From: CAZZCN01 sp964652975
Lineage (GTDB): Bacteria > Bacillota > Clostridia > Saccharofermentanales > UBA5734
Direction: 5' to 3'
NCBI GenBank assembly: GCA_964652975.1
Contig: CAZZCN010000077.1
Location: 1 to 13,092, forward strand
DNA length: 13,092 nt
In this document: positions 6,288-13,092 of the stretch, piece by piece
Numbering within the stretch: position 1 is the first letter of the stretch
How the letters are laid out: the number at the start of each line of letters is the position of its first letter
Made by a program: the position numbers and the translations under genes
Notes under the pieces: generated by a model
Databases searched by the model: none
The model's input: only the letters and a program-made list of their open reading frames with translations
Told to the model about the DNA's origin: nothing

Positions 6288-9200
6288 CTACTCGATGGTT
6301 TTGAGGGCCTCCACCATATTAATCTTCCTTATCTTCCGTAACATAACAATATTTACGAACAATGCAAATATTATGGTCATCAGCGATGCCAGAATAAAAC
6401 TGAGCGGATAAATCTCTCTCCCGAACATTATAACATCTACTTCAGCTGTTTGAATTACAAATATAGACAGATAGAATCCAATGATCAGGCCAACTGCCGA
6501 CCCGAGGAACGTAAGTATGATATTTTCTTTAAAAACATATGCGGCGACCTCCCGGTCATAAAATCCAAGCACCTTTATGGTTGCAATCTCCCTCATTCGC
6601 TCACTGATGTTTATATTGGTTAACGTATAAAGAACGATAAACGAAAGTAGACCTGCTGATATGATAAGTACAAAGACAACATAATTGACGCTTGTGATGG
6701 TATCCTTGAACCTTTCTAGCATGTCACGGCTGATATATACCGCCGCCACGCCATTTTGGGCAAGAATCTTCTTTGAAATCGCCTCTTCGTTCTGTGGCGT
6801 GATGTTGCTATAATTTACATAAATGCTGTTATAAGCCGGATTTGTTTTAAAAACATGTGTATAAAGGTCAGTGGACATATACATATAGTGATTGAGATAT
6901 GTTTCGCAAATCCCTGTAACTGTGACTGCCTTTTTCTCATACTCGTTTATTTTAATGAAAATTTCATTTCCTACTGTTGCACCGATTTTACGTGCCAGTT
7001 TTTCTGTAAGGATAACTCCGTCGTCAGTCATAGTTATATTTTTTCGTGAAACACGCTCGTGAAGCAAAATGAAATCCGAAATCTTTTCTTTGTCCTGTGG
7101 TACTAGTAGCCCGCAGTCTTTCTGTTCATCCTTGTATCCTATCGTTACGCTCTTGGACATATAGAGTTGTCTGGCGGCAAAATCCGGACTGCTTTCTATC
7201 GTCTTATTGATACTTTCCATCTCTGAATCAGAGGCATTGTCCTTGATATTGACAATCATCTGATAAGTATATATCTCAGTGAACTGCTTTATACCTATAT
7301 CCGCCACAGAATTCTGCAAAGCAAACCCTACCAGCAGCAAAGCAGTGCAGCCTGCTACACCGAAGACAGTCATGAAAAATCTGCTCTTATATCTCAATAT
7401 GTTCCTTGCAGTTACTTTCTGTGTGAATTTCAGTCTTTTCCATATAAACGGTATTCGCTCAAGGATTATTATCTTGCCGGGCTTTGGAGCCTTCGGTCTC
7501 ATCATCTGAGCAGCGCTTGTGTGAAGCTCCTCGATGCATACAATCAACGCAGCACTTACTGTTACCGCAATTCCTACAGAAACTGCCGCTATTGCAAAGG
7601 GCGTATCGAATGTCAGAATCAGTTTCGGAAGTGTGTAGAGCGCTGAAAACGCCTTAAAAATAAATGACGGGAAAAACGAAAATCCTATAAAAACGCCTAT
7701 AATCCCTCCCAGGACACTTGCAAGTGCTGCGTAAATAGTGTATTTGCCGGCAATCGACGCCTTGGAATATCCAAGTGCCTTGACCGTACCCATGTAGGAA
7801 CGCTGTTCGTCCACCATTCTGCCCATTGCAGTGAAGCATATAAGAATTCCGACCAATATGAAAATCAATGGGAAAACCTGCGCTATGGCGTTCATCCTAT
7901 CGGCAGCACCGCCATAATCAACATATCCTGCATTGGTGTTTCGGGCAAGAGCATGCCATTTGACTTCTGGAATGTCGGCAATCTGCTTACGGGCTTTCTC
8001 AATCTCTAAATTTCCTTCTGCAAGTTTTTCGTTCGCCTCGGTCCTGCCTCTGGCAAGGTCTTCCTTTGCCTTTACAATTTCCGCTTGTGCGGATGCAAGT
8101 TCCTTGCCCTTAGCTACAAATTGCTTTAATGCAGCCATTTCGGATGTTTCAAGCTGTGCCCTTTTAGATGCAATGTCCGCATAAGAGGCATCAAGCTGGT
8201 CTTTCGTAGCTTTCAACTGGTTCTCGGCTGCTACGAAAATTTGCTTTTGTGCTTCGTAGACTCCTGCCAGAATTGCGTTTGCCTTGTTAGTCTCGAATTC
8301 TTGCAGCTTGGCCGTATATTGTGCCATTCCTGCATCAACCTGGGCTTGCCCCTGGTCCAGTTTATCTGTTGATGATTTAATTGTTTTTTCGAATTCATTT
8401 TTGGCGGTTTTTAGCGAACTTTTACCTTGAGTAATTTTCTTTTCGTTATCAGCTATGGTTTTCTTTGCATCATCAAGTTTTTTGTTAGTATCTGCAACCG
8501 CTTTGTTATATTCATTTTCCTTTTCGGCAAGTGTTTTGTTGGCATCTGTTTTTATCTCTATGAAGCGCGTTTCGGCCCTTTCTTTCACAAAAGTGTCAAG
8601 CGCCGACTGTACCGTTTCGATATAATCATCATACTCATCGGAATATGTATTCATGGGCAATGTGCCCTTGGCGGTCAGATAAATGGTACTATAAACCGGC
8701 ATGTCAAAATCAGACTCATCGATGAATATAAACGTTGCGATTTTACCTGTGCCTATTGTACTGGTGCCTCTGTCCTTGGATACATATAAAGGAGAATTGA
8801 TTACACCTACCACGGTAAATATCCTGGTCTTCAATTCACTTAAACTTTCTCCTTCAATCCCTGACATGAGGCTTATTTTTGAGCCTGTTGCAAGATTCAC
8901 ACCGATAAATCCGCTCTTTTCAATAACGCACTCACCGCTTTTTTCAGGTAGTCTTCCACTCACAAGCATAGGACGGTTGATATAATCCTCGCCGCTTCGT
9001 TTATCTTTGCTGACAAGGGAATGAACGCGGACAACACTGTTTGAATCCTTTGCATCCAGAACTGCATCTACAGAATATGACGGCGAAACACCTTGTACCA
9101 GTTGCAAATTGCGAATTGCACTGACGTCGTCGCTGTTAAAACCTACCGTTGAAAGAAGCCTGAAATCCATCAGGCGATAATCATCGTAATATACGTCCGC

Positions 9201-9407
9201 TGTGTTTTTCATATCCGGACATGTAATTTTGATTCCTGTGTAAAAGGCAATGCTGATGGCAACAATTGCAAGAATAGCAAGAAATCTACTGAAAGTCTTA
9301 CGTATTTCACGAAGACTGTCCTTTAGAAGACTTCTTTGAAAAAGTCCGTGAATTCCTATCTTTCCGGAACCGGATGTTTTTTTGAAGGCAAAAAATCTCA
9401 CTACCAC
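6288..9407 (-). CDS. Large FtsX/MacB-like ABC transporter permease with extracellular coiled coil
   Basis: The 1039-residue membrane protein has two FtsX-type domains. About eight membrane helices are visible: near 40-58; a central group at 508-528, 555-578 and 603-625; one near 678-698; and a last group at 907-930, 960-985 and 1002-1022. Each three-helix group carries the loop that contacts the ATPase (EQRSYMGTVKALGYS at 534-548; ERMREIATIKVLGFYD at 936-951). The first outer domain (60-500) contains a MacB-like core and then a coiled coil of some 200 residues (about 275-478), rich in Lys, Glu, Ala and Gln. The second outer domain (700-905) is MacB-like without the insert. Start: GTG at 9407 overlaps the ATPase end by 7 bases and follows AAAGGA; a second GTG at 9401 is possible. 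Such transporters act on envelope substrates by mechanical coupling; the substrate is unknown. Confidence 0.92.
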   Translation of the reverse strand: MVVRFFAFKKTSGSGKIGIHGLFQRSLLKDSLREIRKTFSRFLAILAIVAISIAFYTGIKITCPDMKNTADVYYDDYRLMDFRLLSTVGFNSDDVSAIRNLQLVQGVSPSYSVDAVLDAKDSNSVVRVHSLVSKDKRSGEDYINRPMLVSGRLPEKSGECVIEKSGFIGVNLATGSKISLMSGIEGESLSELKTRIFTVVGVINSPLYVSKDRGTSTIGTGKIATFIFIDESDFDMPVYSTIYLTAKGTLPMNTYSDEYDDYIETVQSALDTFVKERAETRFIEIKTDANKTLAEKENEYNKAVADTNKKLDDAKKTIADNEKKITQGKSSLKTAKNEFEKTIKSSTDKLDQGQAQVDAGMAQYTAKLQEFETNKANAILAGVYEAQKQIFVAAENQLKATKDQLDASYADIASKRAQLETSEMAALKQFVAKGKELASAQAEIVKAKEDLARGRTEANEKLAEGNLEIEKARKQIADIPEVKWHALARNTNAGYVDYGGAADRMNAIAQVFPLIFILVGILICFTAMGRMVDEQRSYMGTVKALGYSKASIAGKYTIYAALASVLGGIIGVFIGFSFFPSFIFKAFSALYTLPKLILTFDTPFAIAAVSVGIAVTVSAALIVCIEELHTSAAQMMRPKAPKPGKIIILERIPFIWKRLKFTQKVTARNILRYKSRFFMTVFGVAGCTALLLVGFALQNSVADIGIKQFTEIYTYQMIVNIKDNASDSEMESINKTIESSPDFAARQLYMSKSVTIGYKDEQKDCGLLVPQDKEKISDFILLHERVSRKNITMTDDGVILTEKLARKIGATVGNEIFIKINEYEKKAVTVTGICETYLNHYMYMSTDLYTHVFKTNPAYNSIYVNYSNITPQNEEAISKKILAQNGVAAVYISRDMLERFKDTITSVNYVVFVLIISAGLLSFIVLYTLTNINISERMREIATIKVLGFYDREVAAYVFKENIILTFLGSAVGLIIGFYLSIFVIQTAEVDVIMFGREIYPLSFILASLMTIIFALFVNIVMLRKIRKINMVEALKTIE

Positions 9408-10105
9408 TCAATCCTTTCAATCGGTACAGGATTATCGTTTAAGGTAACACTTTCGATTTTGCCGTTTTTCATTTTGATAATCTTGTCTCCCATTGGTGCA
9501 ACCGCCAGATTATGTGTTATTACTATTATTGTCTTACCGGTCTCGCGACAGGTGTCCTGCAGAATTTTCAGTATCGTTTTGCCTGTATTGTAGTCCAGTG
9601 CGCCCGTTGGTTCATCGCACAACAGTAGCTTGGGATTTTTGGCAAGAGCTCTCGCAATTGCAACCCTTTGCTGCTCCCCGCCCGAAAGCTGTGAAGGGAA
9701 ATTATAGATACGGTCTCCCAGACCTACCTGCTTCATTATAGAAAGCGGATCCAGTGAATCCTTGCAGATCTCGGTTGCAAGTTCTACGTTTTCTATCGCG
9801 TTCAAATTCTGTACAAGATTGTAAAATTGAAAGACAAATCCGATGTCGTTTCTGCGATATGTCGTAAGCTCAACAGGCTTGTATGAACTGATTTCGTTAC
9901 CGTCGACAAAAAACTTGCCGCTCGTAACACTGTCCATGCCGCCCATTATATTTAAAACCGTACTTTTACCTGCTCCGCTGGCTCCGACAACTATAGTGAA
10001 ATCACCCTTTTTGACAGAGAACGATACACCATCTACTGCATGTATCTCCATCTCTCCTACCTTGTATGTCTTTTTGACATCAACAAATTCAATAAAATTT
10101 TCCAT
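9401..10105 (-). CDS. ABC transporter ATP-binding protein (LolD/MacB/FtsE-like)
   Basis: The 234-residue cytoplasmic ATPase has every motif of an active ABC subunit: Walker A GASGAGKST, Q-loop FVFQFYNLVQN, signature LSGGEQQRVAIARAL, Walker B LLLCDEPTGALD, and switch histidine in VITHN. The text EPTGALD and the length are typical of the LolD/MacB/FtsE group that drives FtsX-type permeases. The last 7 bases overlap the start of the large permease, indicating translational coupling and a shared complex. The frame is open 25 codons further upstream, but ATG at 10105 begins the family-typical MENFIEFVDVKKTYK. Its best ribosome site (GGGAG) is 13 bases away, which is long, so the exact start is less certain than the gene. 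Confidence 0.93.
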   Translation of the reverse strand: MENFIEFVDVKKTYKVGEMEIHAVDGVSFSVKKGDFTIVVGASGAGKSTVLNIMGGMDSVTSGKFFVDGNEISSYKPVELTTYRRNDIGFVFQFYNLVQNLNAIENVELATEICKDSLDPLSIMKQVGLGDRIYNFPSQLSGGEQQRVAIARALAKNPKLLLCDEPTGALDYNTGKTILKILQDTCRETGKTIIVITHNLAVAPMGDKIIKMKNGKIESVTLNDNPVPIERIEW

Positions 10106-10313
10106 AAAAAACCCAATACTCCCTGCTATTTTCAAACTATGAAATACAATTTCAACGAATGAACACTCAATCTCAAGCACTTATAGGTGAATTTATCAAC
10201 GCATAAACTCACACATAAAACGACACACAAACAAGCGTCGTGCCTTCCCTTTGCTTTTCGGTTCACAAATGAACAAGAATATGGTCTGCAAAGTATTTTA
10301 AGTCCACAACCCA

Positions 10314-10322
10314 ATTATATCA
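10314..10322 (-). promoter_or_regulatory. Possible extended -10 promoter of the ABC ATPase/permease/lipid kinase operon
   Basis: On the minus strand TGATATAAT (10322-10314) is a perfect TGnTATAAT extended -10 box. There is no good -35 hexamer, which extended boxes can do without. It would give a leader of about 200 bases before the ATPase start. Confidence 0.4.
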
Positions 10323-10524
10323 CTTTTTTTAAGAGAGTTATATCAGTAATTGCTTTAAAATATTATGTTTGCATTCCGTTTTTATTAATGCCATAAGTTC
10401 ATCAAATTGCAGTAAATTCATTAAAGTAAAGTGTATGGATTACTCAAATCAATGCAAATCAAATGTTGCGCTTATATACTAAAAATCGACTATTCTGTTT
10501 TTTTCCTGATTGTTGCAAAATTAC

Positions 10525-10557
10525 ATCAATAATTTATAAAAATTGCAAATTATTGAT
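10525..10557. promoter_or_regulatory. 11-base inverted repeat just upstream of the tup promoter
   Basis: ATCAATAATTT (10525-10535) is perfectly complementary to AAATTATTGAT (10547-10557), with an 11-base spacer. The right arm ends one base before the -35 hexamer at 10559. The placement fits a regulator binding site (activator position, or repressor overlapping the -35). Confidence 0.55.
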
Positions 10558-10558
10558 A

Positions 10559-10586
10559 TTGTGATTATATTTGGGGATGTTATAAT
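10559..10586 (+). promoter_or_regulatory. Promoter of the tup operon
   Basis: TTGTGA (10559-10564) and TATAAT (10581-10586) are separated by 16 bases, and the -10 is preceded by TGT, giving an extended TGnTATAAT. Predicted transcription start is near 10593, giving a leader of about 275 bases before tupA. Confidence 0.7.
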
Positions 10587-10614
10587 GATAAAAACTTAAT
10601 ATGGTCCCGAATCT

Positions 10615-10664
10615 AATGCGTTTTGATATCACATCCATTATACAAGTTGTTTCAAAACGCTATA
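10615..10664 (+). repeat. 50-base conserved leader element, copy B
   Basis: Partner of 3891-3940 (41 of 50 identical, no gap). Here the arms GCGTTTTGA (10618-10626) and TCAAAACGC (10652-10660) pair over 9 bases around a 25-base loop. It begins about 22 bases after the predicted transcription start of the tup operon. Confidence 0.8.
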
Positions 10665-10807
10665 ACGTCCTAAAGCATTTGCTACGGATCTAGATCTACA
10701 GGTATGATTGGAAACGATTTTGCCTCCCGCGTTTTGGAAAGGGATACACAAAGCAATTCTGTACAGGATTCTTATTTATCTGCGCAGTGTTTTTTGTACT
10801 GTATTTT

Positions 10808-10846
10808 ACCCGTTCCAAATGCAACTGGAACGGGTTTTTATTTTTT
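10808..10846 (+). terminator. Intrinsic terminator in the tup leader, upstream of tupA
   Basis: ACCCGTTCC (10808-10816) and GGAACGGGT (10827-10835) form a perfect 9-base-pair GC-rich stem with a 10-base loop, followed by TTTTATTTTTT. It stands 20-30 bases before the tupA start codon and downstream of the operon's promoter, so it must act as a regulated attenuator rather than end a gene. Confidence 0.9.
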
Positions 10847-10868
10847 AAAAGAGAAAAGGAGAAAAACA

Positions 10869-11993
10869 ATGAAAAAAACAAGTAGACTTTTAATAATAGC
10901 GGTAATAATATCCGCTGTTATGACGATTATGTTTACAGGATGTAATCGTGAAAAAACCGGGGATGTTAATAGTAGTAGTGTAAGCAGCAGCGTCACAGCT
11001 TCTTCCTCGACATCGGAATATTCAAGCGATAGTTCTTTGGTATCGGTATCTTCAATCGATAGTTCTTCGACACCGGGATCTTCCATCAGCAGTTATTCGA
11101 CATCAAATATTTCTAGCATTAGCAGTAAATCGTCGAGCACTAGCTCATCAAAAACATCGAGTTCTTCAAGTTCTTCGAGCTCATCAAAATCAACAAGCAG
11201 TTCAAGCACTTCAACCGTTGTAAAACAGGCTGTTACGTTGAAACTGGCTACGACTACCAGCGTTAATGATTCTGGATTACTTGACTATTTGAAACCATTT
11301 CTAAAAAGCGAGGAGAATATTTCTTTAGATGTTCTTGCTCAAGGAAGCGGACAGGCTATTCAAACAGCCAAGGACGGAAACTGTGACGTTCTTATAGCGC
11401 ATAGTCCGGCAGCCGAACAAGCATTTGTCGACAGCGGATACGGCGTTTTAAAACAGCAATTTATGTATAACTATTTTGCAGTGGCGGGACCAATTGCAGA
11501 CCCTGCAAAAGTTTCTACAGCAACCAGTGCTTCCGCAGCTTTCACGAAAATATATAACGCTTATTTGAAAAATCCAAATTGCATATTCTATTCCAGAGAC
11601 GATAAATCAGGAACGGATACCAAGGAAAAATCAATTTGGGTCGGAAATGGATTCGATGTTGCGACTTTCTCGCCCGATTTTTACAAAAAAACCGGTAAAG
11701 GCATGCTTGATACTTTAATAATGGCTGATAATACAGACGGATATACTCTTACTGACAAGGCGACGTTTTTGGCAAATACAGACAAGTTAATAAATTTAAA
11801 GCTATTATACGAAAAAAGTGACGAGCTAAAAAATGTTTATTCTGTAACCTTGATCAGTAAGGATAAGTATCCTGATTTAAAATATGACGACGCCAAAAGA
11901 TTTCACGATTGGCTTCTAAAGCCCTCGACTCAGCAAAAAATAGCCGATTATGGCAAGGCGAAATATGGAGAAGCACTGTTTTTTGTTAATTAA
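10869..11993 (+). CDS. tupA: Tungstate/molybdate ABC transporter substrate-binding lipoprotein (TupA-like)
   Basis: The 374-residue lipoprotein binds an oxyanion outside the membrane and delivers it to TupB. A signal peptide (KKTSRLLIIAVIISAVM) ends in the lipobox FTGC with the lipid-bearing Cys25. Residues about 35-117 are an unusually long, almost pure serine linker. The binding domain (about 121-374) has TupA features: LATTTSVNDSGLL, LAQGSGQAI, CDVLIAHSPAAE, the MYNYFAVAGP strand and YSRDDKSGTDTKEKSIW. The TTTS, GSGQA and SRDDKSGT segments are the family's anion-contacting motifs. The frame extends 55 codons upstream, but that would read through the terminator and bury the signal peptide; ATG at 10869 follows AAAAGGAG and is chosen. 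Tungstate is more likely than molybdate from the TupA-type motifs, but specificity is inferred. Confidence 0.9.
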   Translation: MKKTSRLLIIAVIISAVMTIMFTGCNREKTGDVNSSSVSSSVTASSSTSEYSSDSSLVSVSSIDSSSTPGSSISSYSTSNISSISSKSSSTSSSKTSSSSSSSSSSKSTSSSSTSTVVKQAVTLKLATTTSVNDSGLLDYLKPFLKSEENISLDVLAQGSGQAIQTAKDGNCDVLIAHSPAAEQAFVDSGYGVLKQQFMYNYFAVAGPIADPAKVSTATSASAAFTKIYNAYLKNPNCIFYSRDDKSGTDTKEKSIWVGNGFDVATFSPDFYKKTGKGMLDTLIMADNTDGYTLTDKATFLANTDKLINLKLLYEKSDELKNVYSVTLISKDKYPDLKYDDAKRFHDWLLKPSTQQKIADYGKAKYGEALFFVN

Positions 11994-12029
11994 TTTATTG
12001 ACAAAAAACTATTAGGATAGTTGGTAAAG

Positions 12030-12662
12030 ATGACATATATTTTTCAAATTATCACACTGACTCTTTTTGTTACGGTAATAAGTACTGCTATCTCTACCGT
12101 GATTGGATTGCCTTTAGGTTACCTGATTTCGAAATCAAACAATAGATTTGTTAAAACATTACGAAGCATTACAACCGCTATGACCGGCTTGCCACCGGTT
12201 GTGGCGGGGCTTTGTATTTATTTTCTGGTAACAAGGAATGGTCCGTTGGGAGGATTTAGATGGCTTTATTCACCAGTTGCGATGATATTTGCACAACTGT
12301 TGATAGTATTGCCGATAATTATTGCTTTTTCCTATCCTGCTTTTCTAAAGACAAGAGAAGAGATAAGAGAAACCTGTGTCGGATTAAGATTGTCACCCCG
12401 AAAAACCTTTCAATTGATGCTTAGAGAATGTCGTTATGTTTGTGTTTCTGCGATAATGCTGGGGTTTGGAAGAGCGATATCCGAGGTTGGTGCAGTTATG
12501 CTGGTGGGCGGAAATATCGAGGGAAAAACAAGGGTAATGACAACGGCCATACTTACTGAGACCAATCAGGGCAATTACGAACAAGCCATGATCTTAGGCG
12601 GGACATTGCTTTTGATTTCAATAACAATCAATATTTTAGCTCAACGGCTAAAGGAGAGCTGA
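12030..12662 (+). CDS. tupB: Tungstate ABC transporter permease (TupB-like)
   Basis: This 210-residue inner-membrane permease has about five hydrophobic segments (near 8-28, 46-66, 77-100, 137-165, 185-205). The ATPase-contact loop follows the EAA pattern (EIRETCVGLRLSPRKTFQLM), and RAISEVGAVMLVGGN matches the conserved segment of TupB/ModB-type permeases. GLPPVVAGL near 50 is also typical of TupB. It lies 36 bases after tupA. The ATG at 12030 has AGGA 12 bases before it; a TTG at 12021, in the same frame, adds three residues and has AGGA 3 bases away, so the exact start is uncertain. The stop is 3 bases before the tupC start. Confidence 0.9.
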   Translation: MTYIFQIITLTLFVTVISTAISTVIGLPLGYLISKSNNRFVKTLRSITTAMTGLPPVVAGLCIYFLVTRNGPLGGFRWLYSPVAMIFAQLLIVLPIIIAFSYPAFLKTREEIRETCVGLRLSPRKTFQLMLRECRYVCVSAIMLGFGRAISEVGAVMLVGGNIEGKTRVMTTAILTETNQGNYEQAMILGGTLLLISITINILAQRLKES

Positions 12663-12665
12663 TAT

Positions 12666-13092
12666 ATGGATAGAATTATTATTGATAATGTAAAATTAAT
12701 GTTCGGGCAACGGACTTTATTTGAAACTGGATGCATTAATATAGCAACAGAATCAATTTATCCTTTGTTAGGGCTAAACGGAACAGGGAAATCTACATTT
12801 TTAAAATTGATTTCCGGTTTGTTAAAGCCGACGGTCGGTAATATAACTGTTAATGGAACTGTTCTATATCAACCGCAAAAGCCGGTTATTTTTCATACCT
12901 CTGTATTAAACAATGCGATTATCGGTATGAAAATACCTGACAGAATCAAAGCACATAATATTTTGGTAGAAGTCGGGTTAAAAGACTTTATAAATGTTCA
13001 AGCAAAGAATCTTTCAGGCGGAGAACAGCAAAGACTTTGTATAGCAAGAAGCATCCTGACAGGTGGAGACATTCTTCTTTTGGACGAGCCTT
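12666..13092 (+). CDS. tupC: Tungstate ABC transporter ATP-binding protein (TupC-like), 3' end outside window
   Basis: The first 142 residues of an ABC ATPase are present. Walker A is GLNGTGKST (36-44), followed by FLKLISGLLKPTVG. A Q-loop glutamine lies in YQPQKP (68-73), where TupC/ModC proteins have VFQ. The signature is LSGGEQQRLCIARSI (116-130), and Walker B ILLLDEP (136-142) ends at the window edge. The N-terminal part before Walker A is compact, as in TupC-type ATPases. ATG at 12666 follows AAAGGAG with a 7-9 base spacer and lies 3 bases after the tupB stop, so the two are probably translated from the same mRNA. The rest of the gene, with the D-loop and switch histidine, lies beyond the window. 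The TupC name rests on operon context. Confidence 0.9.
   Translation, partial: MDRIIIDNVKLMFGQRTLFETGCINIATESIYPLLGLNGTGKSTFLKLISGLLKPTVGNITVNGTVLYQPQKPVIFHTSVLNNAIIGMKIPDRIKAHNILVEVGLKDFINVQAKNLSGGEQQRLCIARSILTGGDILLLDEP

Larger units (their letters stand above)
10106..10590. promoter_or_regulatory. Divergent intergenic region between the FtsX-type ABC operon and the tup operon
   Basis: About 485 bases of AT-rich DNA carry no convincing gene. Visible items are an inverted repeat TGAAAT/ATTTCA (10140-10154) about 35 bases before the ATPase start, a small GTTCA/TGAAC hairpin (10261-10274), a minus-strand extended -10 box (10314-10319), an 11-base inverted repeat (10525-10557) and the tup promoter (10559-10586). 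Nothing recognisable lies in 10330-10520. Confidence 0.6.
10593..10868 (+). ncRNA. Structured mRNA leader of the tup operon (candidate riboswitch or attenuator)
   Basis: The leader contains the 50-base shared element (10615-10664), a middle portion with short stems (CTGTACAG palindrome near 10769; TCCC at 10725-10728 able to pair with GGGA at 10741-10744), and an intrinsic terminator just before the tupA ribosome site. GGAAAGGG (10736-10743) can pair with the terminator's 5' arm CCCGTTCC (10809-10816) at 7 of 8 positions, a possible antiterminator. Moco/Tuco RNA motifs are known to precede molybdenum and tungsten genes, including transporters. I cannot match this leader to that consensus by eye, so the class is left open. 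Confidence 0.55.

Noticed and set aside
8427..8789. 120-codon plus-strand frame inside the permease gene
   Set aside because: It is antisense to the coiled-coil coding region, whose Lys/Glu-rich codons give stop-free, Phe/Ile-rich complements. No ribosome site or domain.
10106..10180. 25-codon N-terminal extension of the ABC ATPase
   Set aside because: No homologous extension is usual in the LolD/MacB group, and the inverted repeat at 10140-10154 looks like control DNA. The weak spacing of the ribosome site at 10105 leaves some doubt.
10132..10314. Small minus-strand frame (60 codons) upstream of the ABC ATPase
   Set aside because: No ribosome binding site and a Cys/Val-rich composition without family signals; it lies where a leader is expected.
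10704..10868. In-frame 55-codon upstream extension of TupA, or a leader peptide starting at 10704
   Set aside because: It has no ribosome binding site, would place the signal peptide inside the protein, and reads through a perfect intrinsic terminator. The open frame is chance.
10593..10868. Firm assignment of the tup leader to the Moco/Tuco riboswitch class
   Set aside because: The context fits, but I could not verify the consensus stems and conserved bases by eye, so it stays a hypothesis.
1..13092. CRISPR array, tRNA or rRNA genes, insertion sequence
   Set aside because: No regularly spaced repeats, cloverleaf-like segments, rRNA stretches or transposase motifs were seen; the repeats found are single tandem pairs or isolated inverted repeats.

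Overview
The window looks like chromosomal DNA of a low-GC Gram-positive bacterium, most likely a member of the Clostridia. This rests on the AT-rich intergenic DNA, strong AAGGAG-type ribosome binding sites, intrinsic terminators, a Gram-positive style lipoprotein signal, an L25/Ctc protein with an acidic tail, a ROK regulator, and a TupABC-type oxyanion transporter. The genus cannot be told from the sequence. I see no tRNA, rRNA, CRISPR array, insertion sequence or phage gene.

Layout. (1) 1-1601, minus strand: a membrane-anchored, probably extracellular protein of unknown function, cut by the left edge of the window. (2) 1865-2497, minus: ribosomal protein L25/Ctc, with its own promoter and an intrinsic terminator. 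(3) 2626-3576, minus: a PfkB/ribokinase-family sugar kinase. It diverges from (4) 3975-5135, plus: a ROK-family repressor with an N-terminal winged helix. Their 398-base shared control region holds several repeats. (5) 10105 down to 5365, minus: an apparent three-gene operon of an ABC ATPase (LolD/MacB type), a giant FtsX-like permease with a long extracellular coiled coil, and a diacylglycerol-kinase-family lipid kinase. This operon converges on the ROK gene across a hairpin-rich 229-base gap. (6) 10869 to the right edge, plus: tupA, tupB and the start of tupC, a tungstate (or molybdate) uptake system. It is preceded by a leader of about 275 bases that ends in a textbook intrinsic terminator.

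How the genes work together. The kinase and the ROK repressor form a plausible small sugar-utilisation or sugar-sensing unit. The ATPase and permease overlap by 7 bases and are followed after 17 bases by the lipid kinase, which suggests one envelope or lipid related job. TupA, TupB and TupC are binding protein, channel and motor of one importer.

Most interesting signals. A gap-free 50-base element (41 of 50 positions identical) lies downstream of the ROK promoter and again downstream of the tup promoter, at exactly the same distance from a shared ATGTTATA box. It ties two otherwise unrelated transcription units together. The tup leader also has the architecture of a riboswitch or attenuator, with a terminator arm that can pair with an upstream segment. 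Two separate minus-strand promoters carry tandem duplications of about 25 bases that include a -10-like box.
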